A DNA stretch of 64,000 nucleotides from Actinoplanes oblitus (GCF_030252345.1 NZ_CP126980.1:5285501-5349500), one strand, 5' to 3'. Counted from the first letter of the stretch, positions 1 through 9,028 are shown. The notes: a model not told the origin generated them from the sequence alone. Numbers and translations are program-made.

Positions 1-693
1 CGGCTGGCTGTCCAGGATGCCCATCACCGAGTTCCAGTTGCCGGCGATGTCACCGGTGGTCCGCCACGAGTTCCCGGTCGCCGGTCCCCAGGAGCCGACA
101 CTGTCGGTGCCCCAGTTGCAGATCGCGAACAGGATGGGCCGGCCCGACGTGGCCAGCGCGTCCCGCATCGCGGTGTATCGCTGCTGGCCGGACTTGCCCT
201 GGGTGTCGCCGCAGTTGTCGTACTTCAGGTAGTCGATTCCCCACGAGGCCCACAGCTTGGCGTCGCGCTGCTCGTTGTTGAGGCTGGCCGGGTAGCCGGC
301 GCAGGTGGTGAGACCGGCGGAGGAGTAGATGCCGATCTTGAGGCCCTTGCCGTGGACGTAATCGGCCAGGGCTTTCATGCCGTTGGGGAACTTCTGCGGA
401 TCCGGGACGAGGTCGCCGCTGCCGTTGCGGGTCCTCTGCGACCAGCAGTCGTCGATGTTGACGTAGCGGTAGCCGGCCGCGGCCATGCCGCTGGACACCA
501 TGGCGTCGGCCGTCTGGCGGATCAGTGTGTCGCTGACGTTGCAGCCGAAGCTGTTCCAGTCGTTCCAGCCGAGTTGGGGAGTGCGAGCCAGGCCGCTCTC
601 GAGGGCCTGGGCCGGCTGGGCGGCGGCGAGCGCTACCGGCGTGGCCACCGCCACGAGCAGCGCCGAGAGGACAGAGCGGAGCGTCTTTCGCAC
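1..693 (-). CDS. Alpha-galactosidase, GH27 (melibiase), N-terminal part
   Basis: Secreted glycosidase that should release terminal alpha-galactose. The 231 visible residues start at a GTG (693-691) with an AAGGAG ribosome site just upstream, open with a Sec-type signal peptide (basic start, Ala/Val-rich core ending AQPAQA), then show the GH27 hallmarks PQLGWNDWNSFGC and YLKYDNCG, in which the Asp of KYDNC is the family nucleophile. The gene continues beyond position 1, so the acid/base region and any C-terminal lectin domain cannot be seen. It follows the fuconate genes in the same direction but is separated by 320 bp, so it may have its own promoter. Its presence suggests that the locus degrades a galactosylated and fucosylated glycan (inference). 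Confidence 0.93.
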   Translation of the reverse strand, partial: MRKTLRSVLSALLVAVATPVALAAAQPAQALESGLARTPQLGWNDWNSFGCNVSDTLIRQTADAMVSSGMAAAGYRYVNIDDCWSQRTRNGSGDLVPDPQKFPNGMKALADYVHGKGLKIGIYSSAGLTTCAGYPASLNNEQRDAKLWASWGIDYLKYDNCGDTQGKSGQQRYTAMRDALATSGRPILFAICNWGTDSVGSWGPATGNSWRTTGDIAGNWNSVMGILDSQP

Positions 694-1013
694 GGAGGTA
701 CTCCTTACCGCTGTAGGGGGCTGCGGTCCTCGAACACGAACGGGTGGCCCGCTCGCTCCCGCCGGGCGAACGAGCTCAGGCCGATGGCTGCGCGAGGCGC
801 GCCGGCCGGGACGCGCCCCGGGGATGAGGCAGTGACCGTCCACCGGCGGTGGCCCGCACATCCGCGCCTTCGCTCCCAGGTCCCGGAGATGGCAGATCGC
901 AGTGGCGGACAGCGGCCGTCGGCGTCGCTTTGTGTTCGAAGTCGTTTCAAGCTGTCAGTTACAGTGACGGTTGTCAATGGCATCGGGCAGCCGGCCGGTG
1001 GGATCGAACGGGC
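694..1013. other. Gene-free 320-bp spacer
   Basis: No credible gene. On the minus strand a TTGACA lies at about 976-971, but I see no convincing -10 at the right distance. An imperfect palindrome, GTCAGT-N3-AGTGAC (955-969, one mismatch per arm), could be an operator for the downstream alpha-galactosidase. The RACAT-N3-ATGTY operator found elsewhere in the locus was not seen here. Confidence 0.4.
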
Positions 1014-2063
1014 TCATGCGGCAGTCCCTCCACCGGTCCCGGCACAGTCGACAAGAACCTTCATGACGTCGCCGCCGGCCTCCAGCGCCGCGAAGGCCGC
1101 CGGGACATCGGTGAGCGGCACGACGCGGCTGATCAGCCGGTCGGCGTCGACGGTGCCGCCGGCGACCAGGCGTACCGCCTCCTCGAAGTCGGCCCGGTCG
1201 TAGAGGCGGGCACCGACCAGCGTGAGTTCGCGCCAGAAGAAGCGGTGCAGGTTCACCTCGCGCGGCCGGGGATGGATGGCGACCAGGCACAACCGGCCGT
1301 GCACCCCGAGCACGTCGACGGCGACCCGCACGCCGGCCTCGGCGCCGGACACCTCGAAGGAGGCGTCCGCGCCCGCCTCGCCCGTCCACTCCCGGACCCG
1401 CTCCGGCACGTCCTCGGAAAGCGGGTCCCAGGTCCGCAGGCCGAGGCCGGCGGCGAGTCGCCTGCGGTGCTCGCTGATCTCGGCCAGCCGCACGTCGGCG
1501 CCCCGCGCCCGCGCCACCACCGCGATCAGGACACCGACGGGTCCCCCGCCGACCACGACCACCCGCTCGCCGGGCCGGATGGCGGCCCGCCCCACGTCGT
1601 GCACCGCCACCGCGGTCGGCTCGACCAGCGCGGCCCGGTCCAGCGGCAGCCCGGCCGGCAGCCGGACCAGCGTGGTGGCCGGGACGGTCCACCGTTGCTG
1701 CATGGCCCCCGGCGAGTCGATGCCGATGAAGTCCAGGTTCTGGCAGATGTGGTGGTTGCCGTGCAGGCAGGCCGGGCAGGTGCCGTCCCAGCGCAGCGGC
1801 ATGACGGTGACCGCGTCGCCCGGTCGCCATCCCGGCACGTCCGGCCCGACGCGCACGACACGCCCGGACATCTCGTGGCCGATGACGGCCGGCGTGGTGA
1901 CCCGCGCGTCCATGTCGCCGTGGAAGATGTGCAGGTCGGTTCCGCAGATGCCGACGTAGGCGGGCGCCACCTCCACCTCACCGGGGCCGGGCGGGCGGGT
2001 GGTCGACGGGCCGGTGTCCAGCCGGCGCGCGCTGCGGTATCGGACGGCGAGCGGTGTGGTCAT
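1014..2063 (-). CDS. Zinc-dependent MDR sugar/polyol dehydrogenase
   Basis: A 349-residue medium-chain dehydrogenase. Catalytic zinc ligands are seen at C40 (VGICGTD) and H63-E64 (IGHEMSG). The structural zinc loop is partial (CPACLHGNHHIC). A GGGPVG nucleotide-binding turn lies near residue 172. It starts 6 bp after the lactonase stop, so it is the last gene of the L-fucose operon. The pathway needs two NAD(P)-dependent oxidations, L-fucose to L-fuconolactone and 2-keto-3-deoxy-L-fuconate to its diketo form. This protein could do either and the sequence does not decide. No second dehydrogenase is visible in the window. Confidence 0.9.
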   Translation of the reverse strand: MTTPLAVRYRSARRLDTGPSTTRPPGPGEVEVAPAYVGICGTDLHIFHGDMDARVTTPAVIGHEMSGRVVRVGPDVPGWRPGDAVTVMPLRWDGTCPACLHGNHHICQNLDFIGIDSPGAMQQRWTVPATTLVRLPAGLPLDRAALVEPTAVAVHDVGRAAIRPGERVVVVGGGPVGVLIAVVARARGADVRLAEISEHRRRLAAGLGLRTWDPLSEDVPERVREWTGEAGADASFEVSGAEAGVRVAVDVLGVHGRLCLVAIHPRPREVNLHRFFWRELTLVGARLYDRADFEEAVRLVAGGTVDADRLISRVVPLTDVPAAFAALEAGGDVMKVLVDCAGTGGGTAA

Positions 2064-2069
2064 GAACGT

Positions 2070-2954
2070 TCACGCTCCCTTCGGTACGGACGACAGCTGG
2101 TAGAAGGAGGTGGCGGTGCCGCCGAGCACGGCGTCGGCCTCGTCCGCGGTGCAGCCGGAGAGCAGCTCGTCGACGGTGGCGGCCCATCGGTTCCAGCCGC
2201 CGGCGAGGGTGCACACCGGCCAGTCGGAGCCGAACATCAGCCGCTCCGGGCCGAACGCGGACAGCAGCACCTCGGCCACCGGGCGAATGTCCGGCGACGT
2301 CCAGCCCCGGCGATCGGCCTCGGTGATCAGACCGGAGAACTTGCCGACCACGTTTCCGTACGCGGCGAGGCGACGCACCTGACGCTCCCACCCGTGCAGG
2401 TCCCGACCGGCGATCGGCGGCTTGCCCGCGTGATCGAGCACGATCGGCAGGCCGGGCCACCGCTCGGCGAGGCGGATGCCCTGCTCGAACTGGTGGCTGC
2501 GGATCAGCAGGTCGTAGCCGAGACCGCGCAGCTGGACCGCCCGCAGCCCGCGCTCCACCTCCGGCCGCTGCAACCAGGCCGGGTCGGCCTCGCCCTGCAC
2601 GAGATGGCGCAGACCCCGCAGGCGAGTGCCACCGCGCCCGGCCCGCAGCTCGTCGATGCGGTCGCCGATGGCGGGTGAGGTCAGGTCGGCCCAGCCGACC
2701 ACGGCCCCGATCAGGGGTTCGTCAGCGGCCAGCGCCAGCAGTTCCCGGGTCTCCTCGACCGTGGCCAGGCAATGCACCAGCACCGTCGCCCGCAGGGGTC
2801 GCCCGCCGATCGGCCGGGTCGCCGCCGCCCGCAGATCCGCCATGCCGAAGCTTCGCCGGATCGGCTCGTTGCCGTCCTCGTCGAGCCACGGCTGCGGACG
2901 CCGGCGCAGATCCCACAGGTGGTGGTGGGCGTCGACGAGTCCGTGGTCAGACAC
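2070..2954 (-). CDS. Amidohydrolase-2 family lactonase, probable L-fuconolactonase
   Basis: A 294-residue TIM-barrel hydrolase of the COG3618 lactonase group, which opens sugar lactones such as L-fucono-1,5-lactone to the acid. It has the N-terminal metal motif VDAHHHLWD (residues 7-15), LDHAGKP in mid-sequence and FGSDWPVC near the C-terminus, all typical of the family. The ATG overlaps the end of the fuconate dehydratase gene by 8 bp, so the two are translationally coupled. Coupling to a dehydratase that takes L-fuconate supports this substrate, but L-galactono- or L-rhamnono-lactone cannot be excluded. Confidence 0.9.
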   Translation of the reverse strand: MSDHGLVDAHHHLWDLRRRPQPWLDEDGNEPIRRSFGMADLRAAATRPIGGRPLRATVLVHCLATVEETRELLALAADEPLIGAVVGWADLTSPAIGDRIDELRAGRGGTRLRGLRHLVQGEADPAWLQRPEVERGLRAVQLRGLGYDLLIRSHQFEQGIRLAERWPGLPIVLDHAGKPPIAGRDLHGWERQVRRLAAYGNVVGKFSGLITEADRRGWTSPDIRPVAEVLLSAFGPERLMFGSDWPVCTLAGGWNRWAATVDELLSGCTADEADAVLGGTATSFYQLSSVPKGA

Positions 2955-4266
2955 GCGCCGACCACACCGGGCCGTCGGGGTACGCGAACTCCTTCAGCGT
3001 CGCGGGCAGCATCTGCGCGCTGAGGCCGGGCGCGGCCGGGGCCAGGTAGCGCCCGTCGCGGATCCGGACCGGGTCGACGAAGTGCTCGTGCAGGTGGTCG
3101 ACGTACTCGATGACCCGGTCCTCGATCGCGCCGGAGACGGCGACGTAGTCGAACATCGACAGATGCTGCACCATCTCGCACAGGCCCACGCCGCCGGCGT
3201 GCGGGCAGACCGGTATCCCGAATTTCGCCGCGAGCAGCAGAATGGCGATGTTCTCGTTGACACCGCCCACCCGCGCCGCGTCGATCTGCACGATGTCCAC
3301 CGCACCGGCCTGCAACAGCTGCTTGAAGACCACCCGGTTGGCGATGTGCTCACCGGTGGCCACCTTGATCGGGTGCACGGCGGCGCGGACCGCCGCGTGT
3401 CCCAGGATGTCGTCCGGCGAGGTGGGCTCCTCGATCCAGTACGGCCGCGCCGGGGCGAGCGCCCGCATCCACGCGATCGCGGGTCCCACGTCCCATCGCT
3501 GGTTGGCGTCCACGGCGATCCGGATGTCCGGACCGACGGCGGCCCGGGCGGCGTCCAACCGGCGGATGTCGTCCTCGAGCGAGGCGCCGACCTTCAGTTT
3601 GATCTGAGTGAATCCGTCGGCCACCGCCTCCCGGGCGAGCCTGGTCAGCTTGTCGTCGGGGTACCCGAGCCAGCCCGGCGTGGTGGTGTATGCGGGATAA
3701 CCCGACTCGAGCAGCCGCGCGATCCGCTCGTCGCGGCCGGACTCGCCCCGGTGCAACAGCTCGAGCGCGTCCTGCGGCGTGAGGGCGTCGGTGAGCCAGC
3801 GGAAGTCGACCTGCGCCACCAGCTCGGCCGGCGACATGTCACTGAGGAACCGCCACACGGGCTTACCCGCCCGCTTGGCGGCCAGGTCCCACGCGGCGTT
3901 CACGACAGCGCCGGTCGCCATGTGGATGGCGCCCTTCTCCGGCCCGAGCCAGCGCAGCTGCGGGTCGTGCACCAGCCCGCGGGCGAAGGCGCCGAGGTCC
4001 GAACAGATCTCGTCGACTCGCCGGCCGACCACGTACGGCGCGAGCGCCGCGATCGCCGCGGCCTGCACGTCGTTGCCGCGGCCCGTGGTGAAGGCGAACG
4101 CGTGGCCCTCGCACCCGTCGGACGCGTCGGTTCGAAGGATCACATAGGCGGCGGAGTAGTCCGGTTCCGGGTTCATGGCATCGGATCCGTCGAGCTCCTC
4201 CGAGGTGGGGAAGCGGATATCGAGTACCTCAAGGCCGGTGATCGAGGCTGGACGGGCAGCAGGCAT
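2947..4266 (-). CDS. fucD: L-fuconate dehydratase (enolase superfamily)
   Basis: Dehydrates L-fuconate to 2-keto-3-deoxy-L-fuconate in the non-phosphorylating L-fucose pathway. The 439 residues match the length of Xanthomonas FucD. The mandelate-racemase-type active site is complete: K223 and K225 in IKLKVG, metal ligands D253 (VDANQRW), E279 (WIEEPT) and E306 (ATGEHIANR), and H356 (CPHAGGVG). Spacing between these residues is as I recall it for Xanthomonas FucD. The ATG (4266-4264) is preceded by GGAGTG. The gene is separated from the permease gene by 84 bp that hold an operator-like palindrome, so it may have an internal promoter. Confidence 0.93.
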   Translation of the reverse strand: MPAARPASITGLEVLDIRFPTSEELDGSDAMNPEPDYSAAYVILRTDASDGCEGHAFAFTTGRGNDVQAAAIAALAPYVVGRRVDEICSDLGAFARGLVHDPQLRWLGPEKGAIHMATGAVVNAAWDLAAKRAGKPVWRFLSDMSPAELVAQVDFRWLTDALTPQDALELLHRGESGRDERIARLLESGYPAYTTTPGWLGYPDDKLTRLAREAVADGFTQIKLKVGASLEDDIRRLDAARAAVGPDIRIAVDANQRWDVGPAIAWMRALAPARPYWIEEPTSPDDILGHAAVRAAVHPIKVATGEHIANRVVFKQLLQAGAVDIVQIDAARVGGVNENIAILLLAAKFGIPVCPHAGGVGLCEMVQHLSMFDYVAVSGAIEDRVIEYVDHLHEHFVDPVRIRDGRYLAPAAPGLSAQMLPATLKEFAYPDGPVWSARV

Positions 4267-4308
4267 AGGTCACTCCGGTCAACGCGCGAAGCGCCGCATC
4301 AGCGCTCC

Positions 4309-4323
4309 AGACATCCGATGTTT
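4309..4323. promoter_or_regulatory. FadR-type operator copy 1 (before fucD)
   Basis: AGACATCCGATGTTT is a palindrome with arms AGACAT and ATGTTT (one mismatch) around 3 bp. It matches the copies at 8093, 8225 and 9014. It lies 43-57 bp upstream of the dehydratase start, between it and the permease gene. Function is inferred from the recurrence. Confidence 0.7.
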
Positions 4324-4350
4324 ACAGGACAGCTCTACGGGTCGGACGCG

Positions 4351-5388
4351 TCATTCCTGCGCCTTGCCCGAGGTGATCCGCGACAGCACCAGCGCGATAA
4401 GGATGATGGCGCCGTTCAGCGCGCCGATCCACTGAGCCGGCACCGAGGCCAGGGTCAGCACGTTCTGGATCAGATACAGCAACAGGATGCCGGTGAAGGC
4501 GCCGAAGACGGTGCCCTTGCCGCCGTTGAGGCTGACGCCGCCGATCACCGCCGCGGCGAACACCGTGAAGATGTAACCGTTGCCCTGCGACGCGGCGACC
4601 GAGGCGAGCCGGCCGGACAGCAGCAGGCCGCCCACGGCGGCGAGCAGACTCGCCGCGATGAGCGCGATGGACAGCACTCGCTCCACCCGGATGCCGGCCG
4701 CCCGGGCGGCGTCGGCGTTCCCGCCGATGGCGTACAGGGCCCGGCCGAAGCGGGTGTAGCCCAGCAGGACGATGCCCACCGCGAACAGGACGAGGCACAG
4801 CCACACCGAGGCCGGGAAGCCCAGCCAGACCTCGGTGCCGAGGTACATCATCGACGCGGGCAGCCCGAAGAAGGTCTGGCCGCCGGAGATGCCGGTGAGC
4901 AGGCCCCGCAGCACGATCAGCATGCCCAGGGTCACGATGAACCCGTTGAGCCCGAACCGGACGATCAGGAGCGCGTTGACGGTGCCCACCACCACCCCCA
5001 CGAGCAGGGTGATCGGGACCGCCCAGGCGCCGGAGAGCAGTCCGAGGCCGTGGCCGGCTCCGGCCGACACGGTCAGCCAGGCGGCGATGCCCGGCGCCAG
5101 GCCGAAGGTCGACTCCAGGGACAGGTCCATCTTGCCGGCCACCAGCACGAGGGTCTGCGCCAGCACGAGCAGGGCGATCTCGGACATGGTCTGCAGGACG
5201 TTGATGAGGTTGTCCCGGTTGAGGAAGACCGGGTTGACCAGTTGGCCGATGACGGCGATGACCACGATCGCCGGCACCAGCACCAGGTCACGCAGGCGCG
5301 CGAACCGGACGCCGGCGAAGCGACGGGCCGGCTGCGGCGGGCCCGGCACGTCGCGCTCGGGCGCCGGCGCGGTTGCGGTGTCAGACAT
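4351..5388 (-). CDS. Sugar ABC transporter permease (RbsC/AraH type)
   Basis: Membrane channel subunit of a CUT2-type sugar importer, 345 residues with about ten hydrophobic segments beginning near residue 32 (DLVLVPAIVVIAVIGQLV). The family loop AAVIGGVSLNGGKGTVFGAF is present near residue 280. The start overlaps the ATPase stop by 8 bp. A single permease gene is present, so it probably forms a homodimer, as in ribose-type systems. The substrate is inferred to be L-fucose or a related deoxy sugar from the catabolic genes that follow. Confidence 0.93.
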   Translation of the reverse strand: MSDTATAPAPERDVPGPPQPARRFAGVRFARLRDLVLVPAIVVIAVIGQLVNPVFLNRDNLINVLQTMSEIALLVLAQTLVLVAGKMDLSLESTFGLAPGIAAWLTVSAGAGHGLGLLSGAWAVPITLLVGVVVGTVNALLIVRFGLNGFIVTLGMLIVLRGLLTGISGGQTFFGLPASMMYLGTEVWLGFPASVWLCLVLFAVGIVLLGYTRFGRALYAIGGNADAARAAGIRVERVLSIALIAASLLAAVGGLLLSGRLASVAASQGNGYIFTVFAAAVIGGVSLNGGKGTVFGAFTGILLLYLIQNVLTLASVPAQWIGALNGAIILIALVLSRITSGKAQE

Positions 5389-6922
5389 GCCGGTTCATTC
5401 CCTCCATCGCTGCTACGAGGTCATGGTCGTGCCAGCCGCGCGGCAATTCGGCGACCAGGCGTCCCTGGAAGAGCACCAGGACCCGGTCGCACGGCCGCAG
5501 GTCGTCCAGCTCGTCGGAGGCGACCAGCACCGCGGTGCCACCGTCGGCGGCCTCCTCGACCTTGGCCAACAGGAACTCCTTCGAGCGGACGTCGACGCCC
5601 GCCGTCGGGTTGATCAGGACCAGCAGACGGGGGTTGCTGGCCAGCGCCCGCGCCATGACGACCTTCTGCTGATTGCCGCCGGACAGCGCGCGTACCGGGA
5701 GGTCCGGGCCGGCGGTCTTGATCGCGAGACTCCTGATCATCGCGTGCGCCTCGGCGGCGGTCCGGCGGCGGCTGATCAGGCCGGCCCGGCCGAGGCGTCC
5801 GGCGATCGTCATGGTGGCGTTGTCGGCGATCGACATGTCGGCCACGAAGCCCTGATGGTGCCGGTCCTGGGGGACGAAGCCGATCCCGGCCGCCAGGCCG
5901 GCGCCGACGTCTCCCGGCCGTAACGGAGTGCCACCCACCGAGACCGTCCCGGAGGCCGGACGGCGCAGACCCACGATGGTCTCCGCCGCCTCGATCCGCC
6001 CGCTGCCACCGGCGCCGGCGAGGCCGACGATCTCGCCCGGCCGGACGTCGAGACTCAGGTCCTCGACATTGCCTCCGGCCAGTCCGCTCACCTCGAGCAC
6101 CGGTGGCGCCGTCCGGCTGGGCGCCGTCCGGTGCCGGGTCGCGGTCAGGCCGCCGGCCTCCCCCGTCATCGCGGCGACCAGGTCGTCGCGTGGCAGGTCG
6201 GCGACCGGGGCGGTGACGATCCAGCGGGCGTCCCGGAAGACCGTCACCGTGTCGCAGATGTCGTAGACCTCCTGCAGGTGATGACTGATGAACAGGAAGG
6301 TGACCTGTTGTGCCTGCAAGTGGCGGATCTTGGCGAACAGCCTGTCGATCGCACCGGCGTCGAGCTGCGCGGTGGGTTCGTCGAGGATGATGAACCGCGC
6401 GCCGAACGACAGGGCGCGGGCGATCTCGACGAACTGGCGCTGTTCCACGGACAGCTCCCCGGCCAGGGTACGAGCATCGACGTCGACCCCGTAGGTGCCG
6501 AGCAGCTCCTGCGCCCGCCGCCGCACCACCGGCCAGCGGAGCAAGCCGGTGCGGCCGCGGTCCTGCCGATTCAGGAAGAGATTCTCGGCCACCGACAGCG
6601 AGCCGATGATCGTCGACTTCTGGTAGACGCAGGCCACCTCCCGGCGCCAGCCGTCCCGGTCGCTCGACCGCGGCGCCGGGCGCCCACCGAACCGCAGCCG
6701 CCCGGAGTCCGGTTGCTGCAAACCGGTGAGGATCGACACCAGCGTCGACTTACCGGCGCCGTTGCGGCCCACCAACGCGTGGGTCTCCCCCGGTTGCACG
6801 ACCAGCCCGACGTCGTGCAGGGCCACCGTCGATCCGAATCGCTTGCTGATGTGTGTCGCCTCGACCACGGGCCGGGTCGCGGCACCCGGCCCGTCCGCGC
6901 CGGGCCGCTGTTCGTTCGTCAT
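5381..6922 (-). CDS. Sugar ABC transporter double ATPase (RbsA/XylG type)
   Basis: Energy subunit of the importer, 513 residues with two nucleotide-binding domains, as in RbsA. The first has Walker A GRNGAGKST (52-60), a divergent signature LSVEQRQ and Walker B FIILDEPTAQLD. The second has a degenerate Walker A-like loop (LAGAGGSGRIEA) and a good signature LSGGNQQK, but its Walker B reads LLVLINPTAGVD, so Ile-Asn stands where Asp-Glu is expected. ATP hydrolysis probably occurs only at the composite site using domain 1 catalytic residues. The start is 27 bp after the stop of the binding-protein gene. Confidence 0.93.
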   Translation of the reverse strand: MTNEQRPGADGPGAATRPVVEATHISKRFGSTVALHDVGLVVQPGETHALVGRNGAGKSTLVSILTGLQQPDSGRLRFGGRPAPRSSDRDGWRREVACVYQKSTIIGSLSVAENLFLNRQDRGRTGLLRWPVVRRRAQELLGTYGVDVDARTLAGELSVEQRQFVEIARALSFGARFIILDEPTAQLDAGAIDRLFAKIRHLQAQQVTFLFISHHLQEVYDICDTVTVFRDARWIVTAPVADLPRDDLVAAMTGEAGGLTATRHRTAPSRTAPPVLEVSGLAGGNVEDLSLDVRPGEIVGLAGAGGSGRIEAAETIVGLRRPASGTVSVGGTPLRPGDVGAGLAAGIGFVPQDRHHQGFVADMSIADNATMTIAGRLGRAGLISRRRTAAEAHAMIRSLAIKTAGPDLPVRALSGGNQQKVVMARALASNPRLLVLINPTAGVDVRSKEFLLAKVEEAADGGTAVLVASDELDDLRPCDRVLVLFQGRLVAELPRGWHDHDLVAAMEGMNRHV

Positions 6923-6949
6923 GTCCCGCTTCTCCGCCCGCTCCCGGCC

Positions 6950-8008
6950 TCAGCCTGCGTTGTTGCCCCAGAGCGACTTGTCCTCGGACTTCACGCTCGG
7001 CGTGCCGCCGTAGGTGCCGCCGTCCGCGGTGACCAGGGGAGCCTGCAGCTGGTCCTCGAGGACGCCCGGGCGTACCTGGATGATCGTGCTGTGGTGGTCG
7101 GTCGGTCCCGCCTGGAACGTCTTGCCGGCGATCGCGTCCTTGAGGTACGAGATCGCGTACTTGGCGTACAGATCGGCGGGCTGTGAGACGGTGGCGTCGA
7201 TGTCGCCGGCGGCGATGTCCTTCAGCTCCTGCGGGATGCCGTCGTTGCTGACCACGTACACGTGCTTGGGGTCGGTCGGCGGCACCGCCAGACCGCGTTG
7301 CTTGAGCAGCTGCTTGGTGCCGGCCAGCGCGAAACTGGACTGCATGTAGACGCCCTTGATGTCGGGGTGCTCGGTGAGCCGCGTCTGCAGCTTCTGCGAG
7401 GCGGTGGCGCCGTCCCAGTTGGTCGCCTCGCCGAAGACGGTGATGTTCGGATAGTTCTTCTTCATGCACTCGTTGAACGCCTCGGTGCGATCCCGGCCGT
7501 TGATCGAGTCCAGGCCGCCCTCGAGCATCACGACCTTGCCCGCGCCCTTGAGCTTGGCGCCGAGGAACTGGCACGCCTTCTCCCCGTACGCCCGGTTGTC
7601 GGCTCGGACGACCATGAAGACGTTGCCGGTGTCCGGCCGGGTGTCGATGGTGACCACCGGGATCTTCTTGGCCTCGAGTTGTTGCAGGGTGGGCGCGATC
7701 GCGGCGGTGTCCTGCGGGGCCATCGCGACGCCCTTGACGCCCTGGCTGATGAAGGTCTGCACGTTGGCCGTCAGCTTGGCGATGTCGTTCTGCGAGTTGG
7801 TCGTCTTGAGGTCGGCGCCCAGCTCGCTCGCGAACTGGGGTGTGTACTTGATGAACGAGTTCCAGAAGTCGGTGTCCGAGCGCGGGTAATCAACGCCGAC
7901 CAGCGGCTTGCTGCTGCCGGCACCGCCGCCGCTGTCGTTGCCGCACGCCGCCACGAGCCCGGCGGCCAGCACGAGGACGGCTCCAGCGCTACCGAGTTGA
8001 CGTCTCAT
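6950..8008 (-). CDS. Sugar ABC transporter substrate-binding lipoprotein
   Basis: First gene of the import/catabolism operon. The 352-residue product starts MRRQLGSAGAVLVLAAG with lipobox LVAAC, so it should be anchored to the outer face of the membrane, then continues as a periplasmic-binding-protein type 1 fold (GVDYPRSDTDFWNSF, APQDTAAIAPTL, VVTIDTRPDTG). I chose the ATG at 8008-8006 because GGAG lies 5-6 bp upstream and the lipobox then sits at normal distance. The open frame extends 30 codons further without signal-like character. The operator and promoter at 8093-8136 lie directly upstream. Confidence 0.92.
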   Translation of the reverse strand: MRRQLGSAGAVLVLAAGLVAACGNDSGGGAGSSKPLVGVDYPRSDTDFWNSFIKYTPQFASELGADLKTTNSQNDIAKLTANVQTFISQGVKGVAMAPQDTAAIAPTLQQLEAKKIPVVTIDTRPDTGNVFMVVRADNRAYGEKACQFLGAKLKGAGKVVMLEGGLDSINGRDRTEAFNECMKKNYPNITVFGEATNWDGATASQKLQTRLTEHPDIKGVYMQSSFALAGTKQLLKQRGLAVPPTDPKHVYVVSNDGIPQELKDIAAGDIDATVSQPADLYAKYAISYLKDAIAGKTFQAGPTDHHSTIIQVRPGVLEDQLQAPLVTADGGTYGGTPSVKSEDKSLWGNNAG

Positions 8009-8092
8009 CGGTGCTCCGATCTGTGTCCCGAAGGGTGTGGGTGAGAGGGTGAGCGAGGGCACACGAGGCGGCATGATCGCTTTCGACCACAC

Positions 8093-8107
8093 AGACATGG
8101 GATGTCT
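8093..8107. promoter_or_regulatory. FadR-type operator copy 2 (transporter promoter)
   Basis: AGACATGGGATGTCT is a perfect 15-bp palindrome (6-3-6). It begins at the downstream edge of the proposed -10 box, over the expected transcription start of the leftward operon, a classical repressor position. It repeats at 8225-8237 across the divergent promoter region. Confidence 0.8.
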
Positions 8108-8136
8108 TTGTAGACCCTCTTACCAACCTCTGTCCA
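8107..8136 (-). promoter_or_regulatory. Probable promoter of the fucose transport operon
   Basis: Reading the minus strand, TGGACA (8136-8131) is followed after 18 bp by TACAAA (8112-8107), a plausible -35/-10 pair. The start point would be near 8100, about 90 bp upstream of the lipoprotein ATG and inside the palindrome at 8093-8107. Confidence 0.45.
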
Positions 8137-8224
8137 TAGACGGCGCTGAAATTGCCGCACGATGCCGAGTCAGCCCATCTTCGGTACGCCATCGGCACTC
8201 CGCCGGCATGCTCATCGGCGCGCA

Positions 8225-8237
8225 GACATGGGATGTC
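8225..8237. promoter_or_regulatory. FadR-type operator copy 3 (before fadR-like gene)
   Basis: GACATGGGATGTC is a perfect 13-bp palindrome sharing 14 bases in a row with the copy at 8093. It is 55-68 bp upstream of the GTG of the regulator gene, suggesting autoregulation. Confidence 0.75.
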
Positions 8238-8292
8238 CTGGTAGGCTGCAGCCCGCGTTGCCGCCGCCGGATCCCGTGCGAGGAGGACCACC

Positions 8293-8997
8293 GTGTCGTT
8301 GACGGACAAGGCCATCGCGCGGATCCGTGAGCTCATCCTCACCGGCGAGCTGCGGCCCGGCTCCCGGCTGCCGCCGGAACACCAGCTCGCCGCCGACCTC
8401 GGCCTGGGCCGCAACCTCATGCGCGAGGCGGTCAAGGCACTGGTGGTCGCCAACGTGCTCGAAGTGCGCCGGGGCACCGGCACCTACGTGACCAGCCTGG
8501 AGCCCGAGCTCCTGCTCGAGGGCGTCGGCGTCGCCGTGGAACTGCTGCAGGGGCACACCCTGCTGGAGCTGACCGAGGTGCGCCGGATGTTCGAGCCGGT
8601 GGCCACCGGGCTGGCCGCCGAGCGGGTCTCCGCCGAGCAGCTCGACACCATTCGCGGACATCTGGAGGCCATGCGCGGCGCGCGCGATGACGTCGAGCTG
8701 CTCAACCAGCACGACGCCGCCTTCCATCGCGCGGTGTTCGCCGCGACCGGCAACCGGACCCTGTCGACGCTGCTCGACGGGGTCTCCAGCCAGACACTGC
8801 GGGCCCGCGTCTGGCGCGGTCTCGTCGACGACAACGCCGCGGGCCGCACCCTGGCCGAGCACGAGGCCATCTACGGAGCGCTCGTCGCCCGCGACCCGGC
8901 ACTCGCCCATGCCGCGGCGCTGCTGCATGTCGCCACTACCGAGAGCTGGCTCCGAGCCCATCTGGAGGCGGAGGCCGCCGAGCCGGAGGAGAATTAG
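8293..8997 (+). CDS. FadR/GntR-family transcriptional regulator 1
   Basis: A 234-residue repressor-type regulator. The N-terminal winged helix spans about residues 5-72, with PPEHQLAADLGLGRNLMREAVKAL as helix-turn-helix and the wing RRGTGTYVTS. An all-helical FCD effector domain follows (VRRMFEPVATGLAAERV, HDAAFHRAVFAATGN). Start is GTG 8293 after GAGGAGG. It is divergent from the transporter operon and upstream of the fucosidase gene. The palindromes in front of itself, the operon, fucD and the fucosidase are its likely targets, with L-fucose or a pathway acid as effector (inference). Confidence 0.92.
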   Translation: MSLTDKAIARIRELILTGELRPGSRLPPEHQLAADLGLGRNLMREAVKALVVANVLEVRRGTGTYVTSLEPELLLEGVGVAVELLQGHTLLELTEVRRMFEPVATGLAAERVSAEQLDTIRGHLEAMRGARDDVELLNQHDAAFHRAVFAATGNRTLSTLLDGVSSQTLRARVWRGLVDDNAAGRTLAEHEAIYGALVARDPALAHAAALLHVATTESWLRAHLEAEAAEPEEN

Positions 8998-9013
8998 AGG
9001 CGAACTGAGCCCT

Positions 9014-9028
9014 ATACATAGGATGTAT
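9014..9028. promoter_or_regulatory. FadR-type operator copy 4 (before fucosidase)
   Basis: ATACATAGGATGTAT is a perfect 6-3-6 palindrome 106-121 bp upstream of the fucosidase ATG. It shares the core ACAT-N3-ATGT with the other three copies. A more degenerate relative, AACATCTGACGTG, lies at 9079-9091. Confidence 0.7.

Noticed and set aside
2626..5613. Open frame of 995 codons on the plus strand
   Set aside because: Antisense to the lactonase, fuconate dehydratase and permease genes. The translation is His/Arg/Gln/Gly-rich without any domain, as expected opposite GC-rich codons.
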